DNA from: Winogradskyella pacifica
GTDB lineage: Bacteria; Bacteroidota; Bacteroidia; Flavobacteriales; Flavobacteriaceae
Length of the DNA stretch: 64,000 nt
Assembly (NCBI RefSeq): GCF_013403915.1
Contig: NZ_JABFDI010000007.1
Coordinates: forward strand, 1-64,000
Direction: 5' to 3'
Part shown: positions 57,101-64,000 of the stretch, in pieces
Layout of the letters: each line of letters opens with the position of its first letter
How positions within the stretch are numbered: the first letter of the stretch is position 1
Notes under the pieces: model-generated
What the model was told of the DNA's origin: nothing
The model's database searches: none
What the model saw: the letters and a program-made list of their open reading frames with translations, nothing else
Translations under genes and position numbers: made by a program

Positions 57101-59971
57101 TAAACCACCAGAAACAGTAACTTCCAAATCTTGAACCGCAGAATTCTGACATAAACTCTGAAAATCTATAGGTTGTGTTGTTATCACAGGATCTTCAACG
57201 ACCTCTATTTCAGAAACATCACTTAAGAGCATTGAACAGCCATTAGATATAAAAGAAATTTCTACATAATAATAAAATGTCCCAACCGTGTTAAATACAG
57301 GAGGTGAATACGTTGACCCTGTTGCTCCAGAAATTAAAGTGCCACCAGAATTACTATTTGTGGTATTACTAAACCATTGGTATGTTGCATTTCCTGATCC
57401 ACCAGAAATAATAACTGAAAGTTCCTCTGAACTACCACCAACACATATGGATTGTGAGTTTAATGGTTGCGTATCTATTTGCGGCGCATTGGCCACTTCA
57501 ATTTCTGCGGTATCTGATATAATTTCATTACAACCACCAGAAGAAAATGTAATACGAACATAATAATACGTTATACCAACCGTGCCTGTTGGTGGAGAAA
57601 ATGTGGCTGAGGTTGCTCCTGCAATAGCAGTTCCTGATGTGGTATTGTTTACAGAATTTTCATACCATTGGTAAACTGGAGTGCCTGTACCTTGATAGGC
57701 TACCGATAAATCTGCTGTAGTTCCATTTTGACAAACTCCATTAGATAAAGGCTGCACCGCAATTAATGGCGCTGGTTCTACAATAATCTCAAAATCAACA
57801 GGCAATCCTTCACAACCATTAATTTCTGGCGTAACCGTATATACCAATGTTATTGGAGATGCTGTAGAATTGATAATACTTTGCGCAGGAATTGTGTTAG
57901 CTGTTCCGCTTGGTATATAACCTGTTAGTCCTGTTGGATTATTAGATGACCAACTAAACGTTGTACTCGCATCATCTGAGGTTAAGATAATCGCCGTTGT
58001 TGAAGCCCCAGAACAAATGGTTTGTAACACATCGGTATTTGTAATTGTGGGAGAATCATTCACTGAAAATGTTTCCGTTTCTGTAGTTGTACCACAAGCA
58101 TTTGTGATACTAAACGTAACCGTATAATCTCCAACCGTTGTATAATTTATTAGTCCTGGATCTAATTGATCTGAGGCTGCAGGAGAACCTCCTGGAAACA
58201 ACCAACTATAAGTTATAGTGTCTGAAACTGGTGCACACGTATCTACTGTAGCAACAGGATTAAAAGTTAAAGAACCACAAGCATCTGCAATAGGATCTAA
58301 TACGGCTGTTGGTGGTCGCTTAACTTCAATAAATTGGGAAGTTGAAACATCACCACAAGAATTTGTCGCAGTCATGATGATTTCATAGGTTCCTGATGTA
58401 TCAAACTGAAATGAAGGGTTTTCAGAGTTTTCATCTGTACCATTCGTAAAACTCCAAGATTCTGAAGTCCCACAAAATTCTGAGGTGTAGAGGACTTCCC
58501 ATGAATATGTTGGTGGTACACAACTTTCGGATTCATCTGTAGTATTTGTTGTATTTACTTCTATTGGTCCGCAGCCTTCATTTAGGTTTGTTGTAAAAAT
58601 AGGAACTAAATCTTCTTCGACACAAATAGTCTTTACTACAGTATCCATTCCACATCTATTCCCTGTTTTTAATGTAACTGTATATGTACCTGTATCTATA
58701 AAATTTAAGCACAAATTATCACTGCCCGAAATCCATAAATTAGGATCTGCTAAACCAAAATCATCTCCTAAAGAACCACTGGATATAGTATAACCAACTG
58801 CGGGTGAAATATCCCAAATTACCTTAGGACTTGTATCACAACTATTACCTGAACCATAATTTTCATCTCCAATAGACAAATTTTCTAAACATACTTGAGT
58901 ATTTGTACAAGCAACGTCAGGAACTTCAATATCTGCTTCTGGAGCTATAGACACATATATAGGAACAACCCCTACTGACGAGGTACTACAAGGATTAGAT
59001 GCAACAATTATTGCTGAAAATGAATTTTGGTAAGTATTTGTTCCATCTGAACTAACAGTATCACAAGATGATGTTGTAAATGTATGGGTTACATTAGCCG
59101 GAGGAGGATGATTAAATGTTTGTGGAGTAGATCCATCGTTAAAAGTAACAGTATAAACCGTTCCTGGCGGATTATTTTCTGTTCCTGTAATAGGAAATGT
59201 TAGTGGACTAATATTACAAATATCAGTATTACCAGGATTACCTAATGAAACTGCTGGATTAGATCCTACAAAAATCGTATAATTCTTAACTGTTGTACAG
59301 CTATTATTTCCCTCAATAGTATAAACTAAATTATAAATACCGACATCATAAGTATGGTTTAATATAGACCAACTAGTGTTTTGAAAATCAGGCGAACCAT
59401 CACCCCAATTTATAGTGTAGTTTGTATTTAATGATGAAGTGTTCGTTGCGTTTGTAAATGTAAATTCAGAAGTCTCGTTTACACATATTTTAAAAACAGG
59501 TAAGCCTTCATATGTACTAAGCCCAGGACCATTCATTGTAGCATCTGGTGATTGTATCACAACAATTTGAACACTACCGTTAGCATTGTCCGAATCACCT
59601 TCATCATCCTCAACAGACAATAGATTATAGTTAAATACGCCAACATTATTTGTACTAGCCCCTATTGATACAGAATCATTATTTCCCGTTGTTGTAACAG
59701 TTTGATTAGGTCCAGCACCTATTCTGTAAGTAAATATATATGGTCTTGTTCCTCCCGATCCCGTAAAAGTGATTTGAGGAGGAGAGTCAGCATTCTGACA
59801 AACCGTTGCACCGCCTGTGATATTTGCACTTGGCAGTAAAAGAACTGATTCTACTTTCGTTATTTCAGATATATTCTTCTTAGAAAGAACTCGATCTGAA
59901 ATATTAACTGCTCCAATTATACCAAAAACCAAACCGACAACCATCAGTAGGTTATATTTTATTTCCCCCAT
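54110..59971 (-). CDS. SprB-like giant adhesin with T9SS type B C-terminus
   Basis: This 1953-residue protein has an N-terminal signal anchor (VVGLVFGIIGAVNIS). The N-terminal third has PKD-like domains (TINWGDGSPDFQN). Four Ig-like modules of about 90 residues follow (about 730-1120), each with YQWYxN and FYYYVxI-type strands. Next come seven SprB repeats of about 75 residues (about 1210-1700), with CFGxNDGxIxxxVxGGTPPY patterns. A PKD domain (ILWDFGDGSFSGEENPFHTY) precedes the gliding-motility-associated C-terminal domain: MPDAFTPNDDGINDFFGP and GWDGKVKDEEAENGNYYYTF (about 1865-1953). It should be secreted by T9SS and act in adhesion or gliding. The PorP/SprF gene follows. Confidence 0.92.
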   Translation of the reverse strand: MGEIKYNLLMVVGLVFGIIGAVNISDRVLSKKNISEITKVESVLLLPSANITGGATVCQNADSPPQITFTGSGGTRPYIFTYRIGAGPNQTVTTTGNNDSVSIGASTNNVGVFNYNLLSVEDDEGDSDNANGSVQIVVIQSPDATMNGPGLSTYEGLPVFKICVNETSEFTFTNATNTSSLNTNYTINWGDGSPDFQNTSWSILNHTYDVGIYNLVYTIEGNNSCTTVKNYTIFVGSNPAVSLGNPGNTDICNISPLTFPITGTENNPPGTVYTVTFNDGSTPQTFNHPPPANVTHTFTTSSCDTVSSDGTNTYQNSFSAIIVASNPCSTSSVGVVPIYVSIAPEADIEVPDVACTNTQVCLENLSIGDENYGSGNSCDTSPKVIWDISPAVGYTISSGSLGDDFGLADPNLWISGSDNLCLNFIDTGTYTVTLKTGNRCGMDTVVKTICVEEDLVPIFTTNLNEGCGPIEVNTTNTTDESESCVPPTYSWEVLYTSEFCGTSESWSFTNGTDENSENPSFQFDTSGTYEIIMTATNSCGDVSTSQFIEVKRPPTAVLDPIADACGSLTFNPVATVDTCAPVSDTITYSWLFPGGSPAASDQLDPGLINYTTVGDYTVTFSITNACGTTTETETFSVNDSPTITNTDVLQTICSGASTTAIILTSDDASTTFSWSSNNPTGLTGYIPSGTANTIPAQSIINSTASPITLVYTVTPEINGCEGLPVDFEIIVEPAPLIAVQPLSNGVCQNGTTADLSVAYQGTGTPVYQWYENSVNNTTSGTAIAGATSATFSPPTGTVGITYYYVRITFSSGGCNEIISDTAEIEVANAPQIDTQPLNSQSICVGGSSEELSVIISGGSGNATYQWFSNTTNSNSGGTLISGATGSTYSPPVFNTVGTFYYYVEISFISNGCSMLLSDVSEIEVVEDPVITTQPIDFQSLCQNSAVQDLEVTVSGGLGTLSYQWYVSTINGATSGTSIAGATSNIYTPPTTTVGTLYYYCVITQDVSGCDVTSAIAEIEISAGAQFSAQPMSDEICLGETTPALTVAYTNGTGTATYQWYRNGVDDTATGTAITGAISDTYNPEVTSIGTTYYYAVITFSSGGCTEIISTTAEIIINETPIIDDADLLICSGNTFQFFPDTTNTGDIVPLNTLYTWTTPVVSPAGSITGATAQLTPIATLSQFLENTTTNSATVTYTVTPVSGNCPGLDFEVVVTVNPSISVTSSVIHNLCYQVNTATIDITIVGGIPFSTGNDYNVTWTGPNGFSSTDQNISNLEAGDYTLDIVDDGGCPYSEIITITEPDELLFSAVDFDVETISCFGANDGEISIEVSGGTPPYMYTWTLNGAPFSTDEDLTDLGPGDYNISVTDANSCGPIALTFNVEEPDELEVTLDSKTDVLCFGDATGIISVNLIGGRTDYTYAWTGPNGFLSTNQNIDTLIAGIYNLTVTDNSGCTDTLEVEILQNDQIDIDISVTQIVCYGDNDGSIIINSISGGVSPYTVAWSNLGSGYSQTNLSGGTYTITITDAENCERQFPVIIDEPPVFLIDPEVTQMSCAGENDASITLNFVGGIDPVTLVWDDDPTAGTERNNLAPGTYTVTITDGVPCVIQESFTIHNILPLALSTTITNALECEDANSGAINLLIQGGTPPFNVVWSNGSTTEDLVDVPPNTYIATVTDVNGCTIEGSWEVTRFEPLVLNVEEQVDVNCDARTIDQTFIAIASGGVPPFQYSWSSGTVSGVNNELMTTDENGLVILEVTDSFGCSINYTYNVELTTFGDADYDTSSFGYLNYGIYAIQDPIEFINEATGHYETILWDFGDGSFSGEENPFHTYFTPGSYVIKQTVTYPFGCVYEKTITLIIEEGYKLIMPDAFTPNDDGINDFFGPVYIGLNSLEMTVFDTWGSLIYKESGDAIRGWDGKVKDEEAENGNYYYTFTAKTFYGNEIKKQGAFVFIK

Positions 59972-60413
59972 AAATACGTAATAGCTAATTACTTAAAAGC
60001 GAACAATGTAATTAAATTCTTCCTATGGTGTCTTTAAATTCTACAAATTTTCGACAAGACTATTGAAATCACTATGAACAACACTTTTAGCAAAATAATT
60101 ACGTGTAAATTATAATCTTTCATTAGTATTTAAAATACACGTTAGCGGGTATTTTTTTCTAAATTATATGCATTGATTATAAAATTTTAATTTAAGCATT
60201 TACAAAACTTCAGAGAATTTTTCAATGTGACGCATTCATTTCCCCACAATGTAGAGGTTGTAATTATAAAATTAAGATATGGATCTCATTCCTATTTCAA
60301 GCTGTAATCCTTCATAAAAACGCATTTCATCGGATTTTTTTTACCTTTTATGGATTAAAATCCAAAAATAATATTATATTCGCCCCATAATTATTTCATT
60401 CACCCCAAATCTA
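59972..60413. other. Divergent intergenic region
   Basis: These about 440 nt separate the adhesin gene (leftward) and the LamG gene (rightward) and must hold both promoters. A TATATTCG stretch at 60375-60382 resembles the flavobacterial -7 box, but I see no clear TTG partner. TGGAT-TAAA-ATCCA at 60351-60364 is a short inverted repeat. No gene is supported. Confidence 0.5.
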
Positions 60414-63400
60414 ATGAAAAGAATTACATCATTTTTTTACCTTTTAGGACTAGTTGTTATCTCTAGTTATGCTCAGCAGTTAGATGGGGCTAAAAAGTTA
60501 AATTCTAAAACTATTGATCAAAGCGATTTATCGCAATTAGAAGGTTATAATTATAACGTCTCGTCAATACAAAATCTAAAAAACACAAACACATTTTTAT
60601 CTTCTTCAACAAGAACTTCTCGTTTCAGCAATTACCCTGATATGCTTATCATTAGCTTAGCCGACGATTTTACTGCAAACACCACAAGCTTTAATAATTT
60701 AGCGAGTACCATTCACAATTCTTTTATATGGGGAAATAACGGTGCTTCTTTAAACCCAAGATCCTTGCCTGTAAGCGTTAATCTTAGTTCTGAAACACCT
60801 TCAGAGCTTACAACCAATGTCTCATATACGGCTATACAACGTACTTGGAAAATTGTAAAACAAGGTGAACTCATTCCAAAGCTAAATATTAAAATACCAC
60901 AAGAAGCGATAAATAACGCAAGTACTTTGGGTAGTTACTATATGCTTATTTCTAATTCGAACACCTTTGATTCTAATGTCGATTTTAGAATTCTCAACTT
61001 AGATGACAATGGGTACTTAGAAACCGATTACAACTTTAATAACTCATCCTATATAACCTTTGGTTTTTCACCTCAGATTGCAGAAGAACGCGCCATATAC
61101 TTTAACGGCACAGATAGTTATATCGATATGCAAAACACATTAGATTTAAATCCTTCTGGCTTTACTATCTCTGCATGGATTAAGTCTGAGACCTCAAATA
61201 CTGGTCATGTTTCTATACTTTCTAAAAGAGATATCGCATTTACTGAAGGTTATGACTTAACATTGACCGATACCAATAAAATCAATATAAAGTGGAAAAA
61301 TGAGCATAGTCAATCACTTACATCTTTCACTTCAATCCCAGATAACAAATGGCACCATATTGCTGTTACGTATGATGGCTCACAAGTCTCAATATTCATT
61401 GACGGTGTATTAGATAATACTGCTGAAAAAACGGCACCTACAGCTACAAATGAATCGTTTCATATTGCAGCTGCCGGAAAAAGATTACCGATTCAACATT
61501 TTAAAGGTCATATCGATGAAGTCCAAATTTGGAATACATCTCTGACTGAAGACCAATTGCGTTATATAATGAATCAGGAAATTACTAATGATTCTGGACA
61601 AGTTATTGGGAAAGCGTTACCAATTTCAGTTTCTAAAAATGAAATTAATACAATTCCTTGGTCAGATTTAGCGGCTTATTACCCAATGTCTAATTTCACT
61701 TATAAAAATACTATTGACGCTTCTGGAAACAATAATAACGGCTACCTAAAACATCTTTTAACTGTTGATAAAGAAACAGCTCCTCTACCTTACACATCAA
61801 AGCAAGATGGAGATTGGGCTGCTGACACTTCGTGGCTTAATGGACATCTCCAAAATGTACCTGGATCTAAATCTATCGTTAATCCTGAAGAAACCATAGA
61901 TTGGAATATCGTTAGAACTTCTCATAGGTTAACCATGGATAATACGTATTTACCAACTCAAAAAAATAATAACAGAACTCTCCTTGGATTATTTGTTGAC
62001 GCTAATGAATTAACACTTACTGGCGACACAGAATTCTACCTTGGAAATGGCTTAACCATTACGCACCATTTAGGTCTTACCGGAACTATAGATTTGGAAG
62101 GCGAATCACAATTAATTCAAACATTAGGAAGTGATTTAGAGGTTATTGCTAATGGTAAAATTGAACGCGACCAACAAGGAACTGCTGATACCTACACCTA
62201 TAATTATTGGTCATCTCCTGTAAGACGTATAAATTCTGAAGTTGAAAACTTTAGAGTTATGGATGTTTTAAAAGATGGCACAAATCCTAATGCCCCTGCA
62301 GATATTCAATTTTTGTCTTCAGGATATAACGGAGCAGCTACGCATCCTATTAAAATTGCAGATTACTGGATTTGGAAATATACCAATCTGCCAAGCAACA
62401 ACTATTCCGCATGGCAACATATTAGACGTACTGGCACTATCTTGCCTGGCGAAGGTTTTACAATGAAGGGACCAGGGACAGGTTCGGTTTCGTCACCTCA
62501 AAACTATGTGTTTTCGGGGAAACCAAATAACGGGGATATTGATCTGCCCTTGCTTTCCAATAGCGATTATTTAGTGGGTAATCCATATCCTTCGGCAATA
62601 GATGCCTTACAATTTATTAAAGATAATGGTCCGGATGCAACACCTGATGGCTCACCATTAATTAGTGGAACGCTATACTTTTGGAATCATTGGGGCGGAG
62701 GTACGCATGCGGCGCAAGATTACGACGGAGGCTATGCCACATACAATTTTTCTGGTTCTGTTGCTGCAGCTTATAAAGGAAGTAATCTTTCTACTTTAGA
62801 ATCTGATGGAGAACCAACCAAAGCACCACAACGCCATATTCCTGTTGGACAAGGCTTTTTTGTGATCGGACAAAACACCGGAACAATTAATTTTAATAAC
62901 GGCCAACGTACTTTTAAAAAGGAAGGAAACGCATCTATATTTATGAGGAATTCTAATTCTTCGACTACAGAAACCAACGAAACCATCCAAACTGAAGATC
63001 AACGTATGAAATTTAGAATAGGTTTCAATTCTGTAAATACAATTCGTCGTCAGTTATTATTAACGATAGACGAAAATGCATCATCAGGCGTAGATTGGGC
63101 TTATGATGGGGAAATTAACGAAACACAAATCGATGATATGTTTTGGCTTATTAATGATGAAGCCTACATTATCCAAGCCAGTAATGAGTCTGGCATTTCC
63201 GCAACTTATCCTTTAGGTATAAAAACAAAAACAGATGGTATCAATTCTATACTGATTGATGCTTTAGAAAATGTTCCTGATGCTATGAATGTGTATTTAC
63301 ATGATAATGAATTAGGCATCTATCATGATTTAAGAACAGGCAGTTACGATATTTTCTTAATCAAAGGTGATTATCTCAATCGTTTTGAAATTACATTCGG

Positions 63401-63683
63401 CACACAAGATGATGTATTAGGTATTGATGATTATACCATAAATCCTATTGATGTTTTATATTCTAATACAATTAAAAAAATTGTTGTCGTTAATCCCAAT
63501 CAAATCGATGTAAAAATGATTGGTGTCTATAATATGTTAGGACAATCCGTTTACAATATCAATACCGTTGAACCTCAAAAATATTCAGAATACAATATAA
63601 AGAATTTAAGCACTGGAACCTATGTCGTTAAATTACAAACGACTTCAGGCTTCACAATAACCAAAAAATTTATAGTTGATTAG
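60414..63683 (+). CDS. LamG-domain T9SS type A cargo protein
   Basis: This 1089-residue protein has a signal peptide (MKRITSFFYLLGLVVISSYAQ). A LamG/concanavalin-like domain at about 225-375 shows AIYFNGTDSYIDMQ, FTISAWIKSE, WHHIAVTYDGSQVSIFIDG and HIDEVQIWN. A long Thr/Asn-rich region follows, including WSSPVR and LVGNPYPSAIDA stretches that recur in T9SS cargo. The C-terminus has the type A sorting pattern GVYNMLGQSVYNIN, STGTYVVKLQTTSG and a basic KKFIVD end. It is likely displayed on the surface, perhaps binding glycans. It is followed by a terminator shared with hisS. Confidence 0.88.
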   Translation: MKRITSFFYLLGLVVISSYAQQLDGAKKLNSKTIDQSDLSQLEGYNYNVSSIQNLKNTNTFLSSSTRTSRFSNYPDMLIISLADDFTANTTSFNNLASTIHNSFIWGNNGASLNPRSLPVSVNLSSETPSELTTNVSYTAIQRTWKIVKQGELIPKLNIKIPQEAINNASTLGSYYMLISNSNTFDSNVDFRILNLDDNGYLETDYNFNNSSYITFGFSPQIAEERAIYFNGTDSYIDMQNTLDLNPSGFTISAWIKSETSNTGHVSILSKRDIAFTEGYDLTLTDTNKINIKWKNEHSQSLTSFTSIPDNKWHHIAVTYDGSQVSIFIDGVLDNTAEKTAPTATNESFHIAAAGKRLPIQHFKGHIDEVQIWNTSLTEDQLRYIMNQEITNDSGQVIGKALPISVSKNEINTIPWSDLAAYYPMSNFTYKNTIDASGNNNNGYLKHLLTVDKETAPLPYTSKQDGDWAADTSWLNGHLQNVPGSKSIVNPEETIDWNIVRTSHRLTMDNTYLPTQKNNNRTLLGLFVDANELTLTGDTEFYLGNGLTITHHLGLTGTIDLEGESQLIQTLGSDLEVIANGKIERDQQGTADTYTYNYWSSPVRRINSEVENFRVMDVLKDGTNPNAPADIQFLSSGYNGAATHPIKIADYWIWKYTNLPSNNYSAWQHIRRTGTILPGEGFTMKGPGTGSVSSPQNYVFSGKPNNGDIDLPLLSNSDYLVGNPYPSAIDALQFIKDNGPDATPDGSPLISGTLYFWNHWGGGTHAAQDYDGGYATYNFSGSVAAAYKGSNLSTLESDGEPTKAPQRHIPVGQGFFVIGQNTGTINFNNGQRTFKKEGNASIFMRNSNSSTTETNETIQTEDQRMKFRIGFNSVNTIRRQLLLTIDENASSGVDWAYDGEINETQIDDMFWLINDEAYIIQASNESGISATYPLGIKTKTDGINSILIDALENVPDAMNVYLHDNELGIYHDLRTGSYDIFLIKGDYLNRFEITFGTQDDVLGIDDYTINPIDVLYSNTIKKIVVVNPNQIDVKMIGVYNMLGQSVYNINTVEPQKYSEYNIKNLSTGTYVVKLQTTSGFTITKKFIVD

Positions 63684-63704
63684 TTTAGTTAGTTAGTGAT
63701 GATT

Positions 63705-63739
63705 AGAAAGTCTCAGTTTGTAAAAAGCTGAGGCTTTCT
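63705..63739. terminator. Convergent terminator between LamG gene and hisS
   Basis: AGAAAGTCTCAG (63705-63716) pairs with CTGAGGCTTTCT (63728-63739), with one imperfect pair. T-rich sequence follows on the plus side. The hairpin abuts the hisS stop codon at 63740 and can serve both converging genes. Confidence 0.85.
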
Positions 63740-64000
63740 TTATTTTAACAAGTCTAAAAGCGCGTCAAATTCCACTTTATGCTGTTCACCTGAAGCCATA
63801 TTTTTTAATGTAAACACCTCGGACTTCAATTCTTCCTCACCCATAATTACAACGAATGGAATGTTGCGACGGTTCGCATAATTCATTTGTTTTTTCATTT
63901 GCTTACCAGAAATCGCAGCATCTGGAAACAGTTCTGCTTTTATATGAGCTTGTCTTAATTTAGTTACAGCTCCCAAGCTAAACATCGCTTCTTTATCTCC
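63740..64000 (-). CDS. hisS: Histidine-tRNA ligase, C-terminal part (partial)
   Basis: The window contains only the last 87 codons, running off its right edge. The sequence LRQAHIKAELFPDAAISGKQ, KQMNYANRRNIPFVVIMGEEE and FTLKNMASGEQHKV is the anticodon-binding domain of class II HisRS. The frame continues through the last base, so the gene is truncated by the window and not broken. It charges tRNA-His. It converges on the LamG gene with a shared terminator. Confidence 0.93.
   Translation of the reverse strand, partial: GDKEAMFSLGAVTKLRQAHIKAELFPDAAISGKQMKKQMNYANRRNIPFVVIMGEEELKSEVFTLKNMASGEQHKVEFDALLDLLK

Noticed and set aside
54924..57563. Several plus-strand and minus-strand frames of 60-90 codons inside the adhesin gene
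   Set aside because: They are shadow frames of the long adhesin gene, with compositions typical of the wrong frame.

Overview
The window looks like a chromosomal segment of a low-GC marine Flavobacteriaceae (Bacteroidota). This rests on type IX secretion (T9SS) sorting tails, a PorP/SprF protein paired with a SprB-like giant adhesin, DUF4270 and DUF4907 proteins, acidic residues after a lipobox cysteine, and very AT-rich intergenic DNA without Shine-Dalgarno-like spacing. I see no rRNA, tRNA, CRISPR array, complete insertion sequence or prophage.

Region 1 (about 0.1-6.9 kb, minus strand) is an AT-rich, tightly packed cassette: a LOG/SLOG-family nucleotide-binding protein, a three-domain protein (two GT2-like glycosyltransferase domains plus a kinase-like domain), a lid-less M20 metallohydrolase, an asparagine-synthetase-like amidotransferase, an arylamine N-acetyltransferase (NAT)-fold enzyme and a small beta-rich protein. 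I do not recognise this combination. It looks like a biosynthetic pathway for a modified sugar, peptide or nucleotide and is my first candidate for an undescribed system. Two 94-95 bp direct repeats, each with a terminator-like hairpin, lie just downstream.

Region 2 (6.9-22.4 kb, same strand) is a composite restriction/defence island: hsdM and hsdS, then a giant SF1 helicase fused to a DUF559/Vsr-like nuclease and an apparent GreA/B C-terminal-like domain, an HNH endonuclease, a 43-codon remnant of a second hsdS tail, mcrB, mcrC and hsdR. The remnant suggests assembly by recombination between hsdS and hsdR. Region 3 (22.4-26.2 kb) carries small hypothetical genes, among them a membrane-anchored J-domain protein, and an endonuclease/exonuclease/phosphatase protein. 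A 221-nt tract without G on the plus strand and an 11-bp tandem repeat lie upstream of the last gene.

Region 4 (26.9-40.4 kb) starts with a TPR histidine kinase and NarL-type regulator and continues with a general-stress block: a PA2169-type four-helix protein, a GSP39-like dehydrogenase, an FAD/NAD(P) protein, a large HPII-type catalase, a cation/proton antiporter, a SemiSWEET, a DUF421 protein, a GntA-like (YqcI/YcgG) protein translationally coupled to a DUF1989 protein, and a 53-residue hydrophilic protein. The GntA-like/DUF1989 pair suggests chemistry on a guanidino group.

Region 5 (41.2-63.7 kb) is mostly cell-surface genes: two secreted proteins (one a T9SS type A cargo), an SLC13 transporter, an outer-membrane barrel/Kelch lipoprotein/DUF4907/LytS-LytTR cassette with an internal terminator, a DUF4270 lipoprotein with a porin-like partner, the PorP/SprF and SprB-like pair, and a LamG-containing T9SS cargo. 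The window ends inside hisS. All functional statements are read from motifs by eye; no database search was run.
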